This document shows, in pieces, positions 27,335 through 36,787 of a stretch of 64,000 nt of DNA. The DNA comes from Bacteroidales bacterium UBA5287 (GTDB lineage: Bacteria; Bacteroidota; Bacteroidia; Bacteroidales; Dysgonomonadaceae), in contig DHSL01000015.1 of NCBI GenBank assembly GCA_002411345.1, forward strand, positions 6,454 through 70,453. Direction: 5' to 3'. The notes beneath the pieces were generated by a model. That model worked only from the letters and a program-made list of their open reading frames with translations. It ran no database searches and was not told where the DNA came from. The stretch's first letter is position 1. Each line of letters opens with the position of its first letter. A program made the translations under genes and the position numbers.

Positions 27335-28852
27335 TTAGATCTTAGGCATTGCTGGTAATGTAAACCCATTTTCATAAGTATGTTTAATCCATTCATTAGC
27401 CATCTCCAAAGCATTAAACTCCTCAAATCTACGGTCAAATTGGGGGTGACCTCCTTCTACAGAATAATTATCTACTGTTACTATTTTAATTTTATCTGTG
27501 GGAGAAATATTAGTGAACTTCATATTCTCACCATCCCAGCGTAATTCTCGTTGAAGTCCATTTATACCCGATAACCGGGTAGCAAGTACTCCCATCACTA
27601 CCATTTCATTAAAGGGACCCGAAAATTGAAAATTTGAAGATGATTCTATTCTGTTCTCCGGTGACTCTTTACATGCTCTAATCCAGTCCTGTTCATGGGC
27701 GTTTGTCGACCAAATATCACCATTTCCACCTTTTATGCGTGGAATAGTTGGGGACGGTTGTTTAAAATATTCCATTCTGGAAAGTGGCAGCAATGTAGGG
27801 TTCATTCCATAACATCCTGTCATGATTTTTCCTTTTGTACCTACCAAAATAATTCCACCATCCGGATCACCCATCATTTCTCCGTCCTTTAACTCTTCTG
27901 GTCTATCAGGAAATAAACCTCCATCATACCAATGAACAGTTAACTCCGGCATATTAACATTACCTTTAGGAGGACGAGCAGGAAATTTATAGGTTACTTT
28001 TTGAGCTTGTGGAGGTGAATAAAGATTAGACAACGTGGAACTGGCTGAAACGCTAATCGGATATTTTAGATCGAGTGCCCAATACAAAGGATCCATAATA
28101 TGACAGGCCATATCACCTAAAGCACCTGTTCCAAAATCCCAAAAGCCACGCCAATTCCAAGGAGTATATGCGGGATCGTAAGGACGTTTTTTTGCTGGAC
28201 CAATAAATAAATCCCAATCTAAAGCATCAGGAACAGATATTCCACCTTTCGGTTCAGACAAACCTTGCGGCCAAATAGGACGATCAGTCCAACAATGTGC
28301 TTCGTAAACATCGCCTATAACTCCGGTCTGAACCCATTCTGCAATTTGTCGACACCAATCAAAAGAATTACCTTGATTGCCCATCTGTGTAGCAACTTTA
28401 TACTTTTTAGCAAGTTTGGTAAGTAAACGAGATTCATATACAGAATGAGTCAAAGGCTTCTGCACATATGTATGTTTTCCCAATGTAATAGCATGAGCTG
28501 CAACACCGGCATGCGTATGGTCTGGAGTTGCAACCATAATGGCATCAATGGATTTCCCTATCTTATCAAACATTAATCTCCAGTCCTTAAATTTTTCAGC
28601 TTTAGGATATTTATTAAACATATTAGCAGCATAACTCCAATCAATGTCGCATAAGGCTACAATATTTTCAGTTCCCATATTTGCAAGATTACGACTACCA
28701 ACACCTCCAACACCTACTCCGGCAATATTTAATTTGTCACTGGGTGAAACATGTCCAAAAGATTTACCCAACACGGTATTAGGTACAATAGTAATTCCAG
28801 CAGTACCAATAACTGCTCTTTTCAAAAAATCTCTTCGAGAAAATCTTGTCAT
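27335..28852 (-). CDS. Tat-exported Gfo/Idh/MocA-family oxidoreductase
   Basis: The 505-residue protein opens with a twin-arginine signal (MTRFSRRDFLKRAV) and an NAD-binding Rossmann fold (KLNIAGVGVGGVGSRNL; NIVALCDID). AIMVATPDHTH and GKHTYVQKPLTHS give the EKP-like motif (here QKP) with the catalytic-lysine position, and a Gfo/Idh C-terminal sheet follows. It should oxidise or epimerise a sugar or glycoside in the periplasm with tightly bound cofactor. It is the first gene of PUL 1, directly downstream of two promoter-like elements and an 11-bp palindrome at 29071-29152. Confidence 0.92.
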   Translation of the reverse strand: MTRFSRRDFLKRAVIGTAGITIVPNTVLGKSFGHVSPSDKLNIAGVGVGGVGSRNLANMGTENIVALCDIDWSYAANMFNKYPKAEKFKDWRLMFDKIGKSIDAIMVATPDHTHAGVAAHAITLGKHTYVQKPLTHSVYESRLLTKLAKKYKVATQMGNQGNSFDWCRQIAEWVQTGVIGDVYEAHCWTDRPIWPQGLSEPKGGISVPDALDWDLFIGPAKKRPYDPAYTPWNWRGFWDFGTGALGDMACHIMDPLYWALDLKYPISVSASSTLSNLYSPPQAQKVTYKFPARPPKGNVNMPELTVHWYDGGLFPDRPEELKDGEMMGDPDGGIILVGTKGKIMTGCYGMNPTLLPLSRMEYFKQPSPTIPRIKGGNGDIWSTNAHEQDWIRACKESPENRIESSSNFQFSGPFNEMVVMGVLATRLSGINGLQRELRWDGENMKFTNISPTDKIKIVTVDNYSVEGGHPQFDRRFEEFNALEMANEWIKHTYENGFTLPAMPKI

Positions 28853-29266
28853 AATTATTGTTTTTTAAATGATTAATTGATTATACATAGGTTAATTTTG
28901 GTATTATCGATGATTTTAAACTACATAAATTGCCAACTTTAAATGGATGTGATAAAGTTATGTTAACATGAAAACCACTTGTACTAAATCTAATAATTAA
29001 AATATCCGGATTTCGTAAATCAGGTTTTGATAAAATAAGGATAGGTAAACAAAAAAAGTAAACAAAATTACAAATATACTTTAAGTGTATTTCCGTCATG
29101 ATAAAATTTATTAACAGGTTCTTAAAATGTATATTATTACAAATATACATTTATATTTCCACAAAAACAAATATTTAGTCAATTAATTTTGCTTTTTTTT
29201 AATATAAAAAAACATCGTTACTTAAAATATTTACACTAAGCAATTAAAAACTTATTTTTTTTGAAT
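28853..29266 (-). promoter_or_regulatory. Regulatory leader of PUL 1
   Basis: This 414-base gap upstream of the Gfo/Idh gene holds two minus-strand TATATTTG elements (29078-29071 and 29147-29140), each inside the repeated string RTATATTTGTAAT, and a palindrome at 29125-29152. An 89-codon frame from 29150 to 28881 has no family resemblance and starts inside the palindrome, so I do not count it as a gene. Confidence 0.55.
29125..29152. promoter_or_regulatory. Palindromic operator candidate over a -7 element
   Basis: AAATGTATATT and AATATACATTT are exact 11-base inverted repeats separated by 6 bases. The minus-strand -7 sequence TATATTTG (29147-29140) lies within it. A dimeric regulator bound here would block or position RNA polymerase at the head of PUL 1. 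Confidence 0.5.
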
Positions 29267-30466
29267 TTATTTTACATAAAAATCGGTCACCATTTTATTC
29301 AATTCTTCATAAAAAACGTTGATTTCAGATACATCTGGATTATTTTTGCGCCACAATATCAACTTTTCTTCGATAAGAAAGAAAACCAATTTTTCCAACT
29401 GTTCAATGCGTTGCACATAACCAGTTCCACAAGAATTAATGAGCAGTTTCATTTTCAAATAATTAGAACCTTCTGAATGTCCAACTGGATATACATCTTT
29501 TTTCCATTCCAATGCGTACAAATTGAGCTGACTGTTTTTAATGATACTATTATATTGCAACAATTGTGGAATATTTTTACCATTATGAACCCACATTGGC
29601 ATCGCTACACAAGTTTCAGGAAAACCAACTTGTCCCCAAACAGTATTCATATCTGGGGATTCTCCATTTTTGGTTCCCTGAACTATAATTGAAGAGGCCG
29701 AACTATAACGTGTAATGAAATCAGTAGAAAAAACAAAATCAGTTTCAGGTATTGAAGATTCATAAATCTTTCTATAATCCAGTTCAAAAACAGGATGATA
29801 AAAACAACGTGTAAATTTCTGAATAACTGTTTGATAATTCAATAAATTATTTTGTTTTGCATCTGCGAATATTTTTTCTGCGGTCTGACGTCGAATAAAA
29901 CCATAACCTTCATCTAAAGTACCTGTTTCTGAAAAATTGGTACGAATAATATAACCGTTCGGATCGGAATTGGCATCAAATTTTGTCCATGATTGGTTAT
30001 TTACTTCGTAAAAAGCAGCTCCTCCATAAGCATCTATCACACCAAAATGAGTCGCTAATCCTCGCGGTTTTGGATATTTGTCAAGTAGTATTTCCAAATC
30101 TTGTAACGATGAACATGTCTGTAACGCAATTTTCATAAACACTCCTCCCATATCTTTAATAGAAGTGGTATCTCCTATATTCACATTGTATGACGCACTG
30201 TTCATTATAGCAAAACCGGCACTATTTGAACCTCCCCAAACATTTATGCCTATGGTATCTGAAGAATTAATTAATCCTATATAACTATATTTGCCATCAT
30301 CAAAATATTTAAAATAGTTTTCGAGTTCTCCAGCATCACGAAGTTTCCAAATCATACTTCGTCCATCGGAAGAGGCTTTGGCTGATATAACCGCCGTCGT
30401 ACATGGATTAATGTTTTCAACTATTAAAAACAGGAAAATAAATAAAACCGCATTATAATTTTTCAT
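29267..30466 (-). CDS. Secreted Ntn-hydrolase (C45 / choloylglycine hydrolase-like)
   Basis: From the ATG at 30466 the product has 399 residues. A signal peptide ends just before Cys22 in ENINPCTTAVIS, and an N-terminal Cys followed by Thr-Thr is the nucleophile arrangement of choloylglycine hydrolases and acyl-CoA:6-aminopenicillanate acyltransferases. SSDGRSMIWKLRD, NVWGGSNSAGFAIMNSAS and HFGVIDAYGGAAFYEVNN fit this Ntn fold. It would hydrolyse a linear amide bond after signal removal exposes the Cys. The upstream 18 codons of the open frame are left out because the signal peptide starts at 30466. It stands alone between PUL 1 and the PUL 2 terminator; the substrate is unknown. Confidence 0.82.
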   Translation of the reverse strand: MKNYNAVLFIFLFLIVENINPCTTAVISAKASSDGRSMIWKLRDAGELENYFKYFDDGKYSYIGLINSSDTIGINVWGGSNSAGFAIMNSASYNVNIGDTTSIKDMGGVFMKIALQTCSSLQDLEILLDKYPKPRGLATHFGVIDAYGGAAFYEVNNQSWTKFDANSDPNGYIIRTNFSETGTLDEGYGFIRRQTAEKIFADAKQNNLLNYQTVIQKFTRCFYHPVFELDYRKIYESSIPETDFVFSTDFITRYSSASSIIVQGTKNGESPDMNTVWGQVGFPETCVAMPMWVHNGKNIPQLLQYNSIIKNSQLNLYALEWKKDVYPVGHSEGSNYLKMKLLINSCGTGYVQRIEQLEKLVFFLIEEKLILWRKNNPDVSEINVFYEELNKMVTDFYVK

Positions 30467-30597
30467 AATATAGTTGGTATTTATATCATGGTTACCCAAA
30501 TTCAAAATAAACATCGTCATTTATAATCAGGTTCATTTAATTCAATAGATTGTCAACCTTCAACATCATAATAATCTTGAAGATTAATTATCAAGCA

Positions 30598-30638
30598 CAA
30601 GTTTAATTAATTTCTTTTTGTAAAAGAAATATTTCAAT
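30598..30638 (-). repeat. 41-base promoter-like repeat, copy 1 (upstream of Ntn-hydrolase)
   Basis: This element shares 31 of its first 36 bases with 52456-52496. Read on the minus strand it has ATTTC and GAAAT arms around a T/A-rich core, then TAAACTTG, close to the -7 consensus TAnnTTTG. It lies about 130 bases before the Ntn-hydrolase start. Confidence 0.6.
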
Positions 30639-30668
30639 AAAAAAGGGATTATTTAACAATTAAAGGCT

Positions 30669-30728
30669 AAAAAAATATATAGGTGGGGATCTTTATATTT
30701 AAAATATAAAATATTCCCCTCCTATATA
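30669..30728 (-). terminator. Strong terminator after the GH2 gene / PUL 2
   Basis: TATATAGGTGGGGA (30676-30689) pairs with TCCCCTCCTATATA (30715-30728) with a single mismatch, and an inner TTTATATTT/AAATATAAA stem continues it. On the minus strand seven T residues follow. It lies about 110 bases after the GH2 stop. Two smaller hairpins, GCTCTA/TAGAGC and CCTGTA/TACAGG, lie between. Confidence 0.85.
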
Positions 30729-30839
30729 AATCAATTAAACATTATTTAGAAGACAAGCTCTATTATAGAGCATCCCGTCTTAATTGGGACCTGTATTAAT
30801 TCTACAGGAAAATATCATAATGAACAGTGAAAAATAACA

Positions 30840-32651
30840 TTAATCATTTAAGATATTACAAATATCCTGATTAACTTTCTTCACACGCTCTTCGTCTACT
30901 TTTACCAACTTCCTGTCATAAGTCATTAAACCATTTACCTCTACTTCAACATCTGTTGTTTGGGTATAAACAGCAGCTGAGAAACCTTGACGAATAAGTT
31001 GTTTTAATTCATCAGCATATTTGATATATTCATCAGTTACCTCTTTTGAACTGTTAAATTGAACGTATCCCCAGTTTCTGTCTGGCACCCATAGGTGTTC
31101 CTTGTTAGCCCAACCAATTCCGCCATATTCACCTAATACAGTTGCTCTCTGAGCATCATACAGATACATGCGTGGATTTGGATAATTATGTAAGTCAACC
31201 ATATCTCCAACTGTGTAATGGTTACCACCACTTGCTGGATTCACTAAACGTGAAGGATCATACTGTTTTGTCCATTCAGCAATCTCAACAGTCTTAAATT
31301 GACCCCAAGCTTCATTAAATGGAACCCATACTCCTACAGATGGATAAGAATATAGATAATCTATAATATCTTTCCATTCTCTACGGTAATTATCTTCAGA
31401 TTCAAATGAACGAACACGGTCTGTTCCTGTAAAATATTGATGCATTTGCCATTCTGGACCTCTGTCGCCATTTGGCATATCTTGCCATACAATTATTCCA
31501 TGACGATCGCAATGAGTATACCAACGCGCGGGTTCTACCTTCACATGCTTACGAATCATATTGAAACCAAAATCTTTAGTTTTAATGATATCATACTCTA
31601 ATGCTTCATCAGTAGGTGCAGTGTAAAGCCCATCAGGCCACCAACCTTGATCAAGTGGTCCAAATTGAAATAAGTCCTTGTTGTTAAGTTGAAGACGTAC
31701 AATGCCTTTCTTATCACGTTTAATTGAATACTTGCGCATAGCTGCGTAACTTTCAACTTTGTCCACTTGCTTGGTTCCATCCCAAAGTACTACTTCTAAA
31801 TCATAAAGGTTTGGAGAATTTGGCGACCATAATTTTACATCATTAGGCATAGCAATTTCAACCGGTTGGTTATTGATTGATTTTGCTGTAGCAACAACTT
31901 TACCACCTTCTTTTACAATTACTTCTACCTTATCAGTAGATGAAGCAACATTTGTAATCGCTTCTACTTTAAGAGTGTTGTTATCAATATTAGGTGTAAT
32001 TTTGAGGTTTTCAATGTATGTCTCAGGAACAGGTTCTAACCAAACGGTCTGCCAAATTCCTGTTACAGGGGTGTACCAAATTCCTTCGGGTCTGTTCACT
32101 TGTTTACCTCGAGGTTGATAACCCTGATCAGTAGGATCCCATACTTTTACAACAAGAGTGTTTTTTCCACTCGCAAGTGCTGCAGTAATATCAAATGAAA
32201 AAGGAGTATAACCACCCTTGTGCTGACCTACTTTAACATCGTTTACCCATACATCTGCTTTCCAATCAACTGCTCCAAAATGAAGAAGAACTTTGTTGTT
32301 TTTCCATTTGGAAGGTACTGTAAATTCAAGTTGATACCAAAGTTCATTGTCGGTTCCAACTCTTTTCTGTACACCAGATAAGCTAGATTCAACGGCAAAA
32401 GGTACCAAAATTTCGCCATCAAAACGTGAAGGTTTTTGTTTGCCTACAGGTTGAATCGCATACTCCCATAAACCATTAAGATTCTGCCACTCTGAACGTT
32501 CCATAATTGGTCTGGGATATTCAGGAAGAACGTTTTTAACATCAATTTGTGATGCCCACTTAGTTTTAATTTTGTCTCCTGCTGGTTGCCACTGAGCAGA
32601 AAGACTCAAAGTTAAAAATACTGTAATTAATAAAGTTAAAATTTTTCTCAT
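30840..32651 (-). CDS. GH2 glycosidase (beta-galactosidase/beta-glucuronidase family)
   Basis: Its 603 residues comprise a signal peptide (LTLSLSAQ, to residue 20), a sugar-binding jelly roll (about 45-205: WQNLNGLWEYAI, WYQLEFTVP, VWVNDVKVGQHKGGYTPF), an Ig-like domain (210-310) and the TIM barrel. Glu447 in VPFNEAWGQ is the acid/base and Glu508 in VLGEYGG is the expected nucleophile. It lacks the long C-terminal part of LacZ. Substrate preference within GH2 (galactoside, glucuronide, mannoside, arabinopyranoside) cannot be fixed by eye. It is the last gene of PUL 2, 105 bases after the HTCS gene. Confidence 0.93.
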   Translation of the reverse strand: MRKILTLLITVFLTLSLSAQWQPAGDKIKTKWASQIDVKNVLPEYPRPIMERSEWQNLNGLWEYAIQPVGKQKPSRFDGEILVPFAVESSLSGVQKRVGTDNELWYQLEFTVPSKWKNNKVLLHFGAVDWKADVWVNDVKVGQHKGGYTPFSFDITAALASGKNTLVVKVWDPTDQGYQPRGKQVNRPEGIWYTPVTGIWQTVWLEPVPETYIENLKITPNIDNNTLKVEAITNVASSTDKVEVIVKEGGKVVATAKSINNQPVEIAMPNDVKLWSPNSPNLYDLEVVLWDGTKQVDKVESYAAMRKYSIKRDKKGIVRLQLNNKDLFQFGPLDQGWWPDGLYTAPTDEALEYDIIKTKDFGFNMIRKHVKVEPARWYTHCDRHGIIVWQDMPNGDRGPEWQMHQYFTGTDRVRSFESEDNYRREWKDIIDYLYSYPSVGVWVPFNEAWGQFKTVEIAEWTKQYDPSRLVNPASGGNHYTVGDMVDLHNYPNPRMYLYDAQRATVLGEYGGIGWANKEHLWVPDRNWGYVQFNSSKEVTDEYIKYADELKQLIRQGFSAAVYTQTTDVEVEVNGLMTYDRKLVKVDEERVKKVNQDICNILND

Positions 32652-32756
32652 AAATAATTATTTTAGGATATGTAATTTATTTCGAATACGAAATTAGTGT
32701 CAATTCTGCTTTATTTAGATTAAAATTTCGTCAAAAAATAGCAATTATTTCTCAAA

Positions 32757-35700
32757 TCACTTCTGTTCCTGAAAATCCTTAGGCAAAATGCCAAACTGCT
32801 GATAAAAACACTTTGCAAAATACGAGGGGGAATTGAATCCTACCATATAACAGATCTCATTTATTTTATGCTCATCTTGTTTCAATAATTGAGCTGCTTT
32901 TTTTAGACGTTCTACTCGGATATATTCATTTGGAGTCAAATCTAACACACCTTTTACTTTACGATAAAAACTTGCCCTACTCATATTAAAACGTTCTGCC
33001 ATATCTTCTACATTAAAATCAGAATCTGATAAATTATCATTTATCACTTCATTTAACTTAATGATAAATGCTTCATCCGATTTGGTTAATGCTACAGTAT
33101 TTATACCTATAAATGGATGTTTCAAAAATGTTTCTCTAAGCTTCTCTCTGTTTTGTAGCAAGTTATTTATACGTGCAAGCAACACTTCAACAGAAAAAGG
33201 TTTTTCTAAATAAGCATCAGCACCAAGTTCATAACCTTGTACTTTAGCCTGTGCCATAACTTTTGCAGTGAGCAATATCACGGGGATATGACTATACTCT
33301 ATATCTGATTTCACTTTTTCAGTGAAAGCAAAACCATCCATCTCAGGCATCATCACATCAGTAACAATCAGATTCACACTCGATTTCTTTAGTTGATCCA
33401 ATGCTTCGAGACCATTTTTCGCAACAATAACATTATATCGTTCAGAAAGAAACTTCGCTTCAAATTGCAATAACTCTACGTCATCGTCGACTAATAATAT
33501 AGTGGTTTCTTTTCTTTGAGCATCCGCATTTTTTTGAATTGGAATCTCTTTATTCTCTAATTCAAGAGTATTGTCTTCATTAGTCTGTACATTACCTACT
33601 GGTAAAATAAGATGAAATCGATTATATTCAGCGTAATTTTCAAGTTTCAACGACCCACCATGTAAATCTGCCAATGAACTTGCGAGCGCTAGACCAATTC
33701 CTGTACCTGAAACATTATTATCATGTTTACCTTCAATTTGCACAAAAGGTTTAAAAATTTTATCTTCAAATACAGGTGGTATCAATTCACCATCATTTTC
33801 AGTAATTAAATGAAACTCTCTTATATTGTTTTCTTTAATATTCGCTTCTAATCGTACATAATGATCACAATACTTAATAGCATTACTCAACAGATTGCTT
33901 ATAATCTTCAAAAATGCCTCTTTATCAAGTTGAACAAACATATCACTGGATGGAAGATCTATCTCTAAAATTATATTTTTTTGTTTTGCCAATGGCGTAA
34001 AACGAAGAATCGTTTCCCTTATCAGCTCTGTCACATTTTGTGTTTTAAGAGATATAAGATAAGCTTCTGACTCCGTTTTGCGAAAATCTAATAGTTGCTT
34101 GGTAAGATTGAGTAGTCTACTCGTGTTTTTACTCATAATCAGTAAATTCTCTTTCGCACTATCAGGAATATCATCTGCCATCAACACATGATCTAACGGT
34201 GCCTTAATTAAAGTAAGTGGAGTGCGGATCTCGTGGGTTAAATTAGTGAAAAAATTGATCTTTGACTGATAAAGTTCTCTTTCTTTTTGTTGTTCAAAAT
34301 CCCTCATCCTTACTTGTTCATTGAGTTTATTTCGACCTGAAATATATTGTGTAAGTAAATATGTTCCCGTCACAATTAGTAAAAAATATATTAAAAAAGC
34401 CCATCCATTTAACCAATATGGAGGTTTTATTTTGATGGAGAGAGACTTTATACTTCTAACTGGAACATTGGGGTCTTCATCTGCTACACCAAAAATAAGT
34501 TCATAATTACCTGGTTTTAAGTTGGAATAAACAATTGGATTATTTTCTGAAGCGGCAATCCATCTATCATCAAATCCCTTCAACATATAAAACAATTGAT
34601 CCATATCTGCTCCGGAATAATTTAATCGTGCAAACCGTACACTTAGAGAGTTCTGTTTATATGGTAAACTCACTTTATCGGTATACATAATGCTTTGCTT
34701 CAATGGAGATTTATTGTCAGTCGGATTTATTCTTAAATTGTTTACAAATAAGTCTGTTATAATAAGCGGAGCTGTCGATGTCGTTTCCTTGAAAAGTGAG
34801 GGATTAAAACGTACAAATCCCATCAAAGAACCAAAATAAATATTCCCGTATCTATCTTTATAGCTCGATTTATAATTAAATTGGTTTGTTTTCAAACCAT
34901 TATTAACAGTAAAGTTTTTAAAAGTTTTTTTATCTATATCAAACACTACAAGACCTGAATTTGTAGATAACCAAAGCGTACCATCATCTTCTGCTACAAT
35001 CTGGTAAACTACATCATTTGATAATCCATCAGTACTGTTAAATGTCAAAAACGTTTCCTTATCTCTGTCGAAAAGCCCAAATCCACCTCCTTGAGTTGTA
35101 ACCCATAGCCTTCTTTTACTGTCTTCGTATATTGATGTTGTTTTATTATATGGTAAGCTCTCCGCATCTTTAGTATTATGTATGAATACCTTCCACTCTT
35201 TTGTTGATGGATTAAACTGATAAAGTCCATTTAAAAAAGTGGATATCCAGATAAAACCATGACTGTCTTCATAAATATCCAGAATTGACATTCCTTTTAA
35301 TTTTTCAACTCTGTTGAATTGATTATTTTTTTCATCAAAGATATCTACACCGGCCAAAGTACCAACCCATAACATTCCTTGTTTGTCTTTACACAGTGCA
35401 AAAGTACTGTTTTGACTGATCGAATGTGGTTCAGAAGAATATGTATATGTTACAAGTTTACCTGTTTTCAAATTATATCTGCTCAAACCTCTGGAAAAAG
35501 TACCAATCCATAAATCGTCTCCATCATCATACAAAGCATGAATATTGGTGTATAACGACTTCAAAGACTGTGGAAGGGGTTCAAAATTATCTATTGAAGG
35601 GTCAAACAGGTTTAGACCTCCGTCTTCAGTGCCAATCCATATTTTGCCGTTTGGAGCAGAACAAAACTCTCTTACTCTGTTTCCCTTTATACTATTACCG

Positions 35701-36767
35701 ACAATCGATGGGTAAAATAGTTCAAAATTATTGTTATGGTTTGAATAGTAATCAATACCCCCAAAGTAAGAGCCAACCCATATTCCTCCTTCACGATCTT
35801 TATAAATAGAATATATTGCATTATCAGATAACGAACCAGGTACTAAATTATCATGTTTCAAATTTATTACCTCCTCCGCCTCTGAGTTGTAAATAAAAAC
35901 TCCCGACTCTGTACCAATCCAAAGGGTATTAGGATCAATTCTTTCTATACACCTTACAAATATTGCATCACCATGCTCATCTTTGTCTAGTATCACCCTA
36001 TGTGTTTTATTGACTGTATTAATGGCTATTAAACCTTTCTGAGAAGTTGCTAAAAGCAAAATATTATATTGATCCAAAAAAACATCTGAAACTTCACCTA
36101 CTTGATTCATCAACAACTGGTTGTCAGATAAATTATATCGTGTTATTTTCTTTGTTTTTTTATTGATATGTATAAAAGGAGAAGAATAAGGAAAAACCCA
36201 TACACCACTATTATTATCTGAGCATATGCTCACCATTTTCATGCCGTCTTTTACAATAGGTGTTGCAAAAAAATTTAACTCATCATCTGCAAAACTGTAA
36301 TGATAGATTCCTTTTCCTTCAACCGACATCCAAATATCGCCGTCACGATCAGCAACCATATCAGTTACAACACCATTCACAGAATCGTTCTCACTTGTAA
36401 ATCGATTAAAACGGTAAAATTGTTCCTTTCGTAAATCATAGATATAAACACCTTCTTCAGTTGATACCCAAATGTTATTGTTCTTGTCCTGTAAAATGCG
36501 ATGAAAAACATTATCGTTCAAATTATCGTTGGGCGAAAATTTGAAGACTTTAAACGTGGAACCATCAAATCTGTTTAATCCGTCTTTGGTTCCAAACCAC
36601 ATAAAACCTTGATTATCTTGAAATATAGAACGTATTGTATTTTGAGATAACCCGTTATTAATATTATAATGTTTAAACGAATAATTAGGATAGGCCGAAA
36701 CAGAATTGTTATTAACCATTAATAAAAAAAATAAAAGAAAAATAAATACTGTTTTCAGCCTATCCAT
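32757..36767 (-). CDS. Hybrid two-component system sensor/regulator (HTCS) of PUL 2
   Basis: All domains of a Bacteroidota HTCS sit in one 1336-residue chain: signal peptide; periplasmic two-component-regulator propellers (about 30-690, many repeats like IWIGTEDGGLNLFD); a Y_Y_Y domain (about 700-775); a membrane helix (about 785-807); HisKA with the phospho-accepting His near 845 (NLTHEIRTPL); HATPase (NLLSNAIKYC, GTGIGLALA); a receiver domain (ILLVDDDVELL, phospho-Asp near 1136 in LIVTDVMMPEMDG); and a C-terminal AraC DNA-binding domain (VEDMAERFNMSRASFYRKV). It senses an oligosaccharide in the periplasm and activates the PUL. It is encoded inside the PUL between GH127 and GH2. Confidence 0.97.
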   Translation of the reverse strand: MDRLKTVFIFLLFFLLMVNNNSVSAYPNYSFKHYNINNGLSQNTIRSIFQDNQGFMWFGTKDGLNRFDGSTFKVFKFSPNDNLNDNVFHRILQDKNNNIWVSTEEGVYIYDLRKEQFYRFNRFTSENDSVNGVVTDMVADRDGDIWMSVEGKGIYHYSFADDELNFFATPIVKDGMKMVSICSDNNSGVWVFPYSSPFIHINKKTKKITRYNLSDNQLLMNQVGEVSDVFLDQYNILLLATSQKGLIAINTVNKTHRVILDKDEHGDAIFVRCIERIDPNTLWIGTESGVFIYNSEAEEVINLKHDNLVPGSLSDNAIYSIYKDREGGIWVGSYFGGIDYYSNHNNNFELFYPSIVGNSIKGNRVREFCSAPNGKIWIGTEDGGLNLFDPSIDNFEPLPQSLKSLYTNIHALYDDGDDLWIGTFSRGLSRYNLKTGKLVTYTYSSEPHSISQNSTFALCKDKQGMLWVGTLAGVDIFDEKNNQFNRVEKLKGMSILDIYEDSHGFIWISTFLNGLYQFNPSTKEWKVFIHNTKDAESLPYNKTTSIYEDSKRRLWVTTQGGGFGLFDRDKETFLTFNSTDGLSNDVVYQIVAEDDGTLWLSTNSGLVVFDIDKKTFKNFTVNNGLKTNQFNYKSSYKDRYGNIYFGSLMGFVRFNPSLFKETTSTAPLIITDLFVNNLRINPTDNKSPLKQSIMYTDKVSLPYKQNSLSVRFARLNYSGADMDQLFYMLKGFDDRWIAASENNPIVYSNLKPGNYELIFGVADEDPNVPVRSIKSLSIKIKPPYWLNGWAFLIYFLLIVTGTYLLTQYISGRNKLNEQVRMRDFEQQKERELYQSKINFFTNLTHEIRTPLTLIKAPLDHVLMADDIPDSAKENLLIMSKNTSRLLNLTKQLLDFRKTESEAYLISLKTQNVTELIRETILRFTPLAKQKNIILEIDLPSSDMFVQLDKEAFLKIISNLLSNAIKYCDHYVRLEANIKENNIREFHLITENDGELIPPVFEDKIFKPFVQIEGKHDNNVSGTGIGLALASSLADLHGGSLKLENYAEYNRFHLILPVGNVQTNEDNTLELENKEIPIQKNADAQRKETTILLVDDDVELLQFEAKFLSERYNVIVAKNGLEALDQLKKSSVNLIVTDVMMPEMDGFAFTEKVKSDIEYSHIPVILLTAKVMAQAKVQGYELGADAYLEKPFSVEVLLARINNLLQNREKLRETFLKHPFIGINTVALTKSDEAFIIKLNEVINDNLSDSDFNVEDMAERFNMSRASFYRKVKGVLDLTPNEYIRVERLKKAAQLLKQDEHKINEICYMVGFNSPSYFAKCFYQQFGILPKDFQEQK

Positions 36768-36787
36768 AAAATGAAAAATATTAAAAT

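Noticed and set aside
28881..29150. 89-codon minus-strand frame in the PUL 1 leader
   Set aside because: It starts within the palindrome, overlaps the promoter elements and resembles no family; low-complexity hydrophobic N-terminus from AT-rich DNA.
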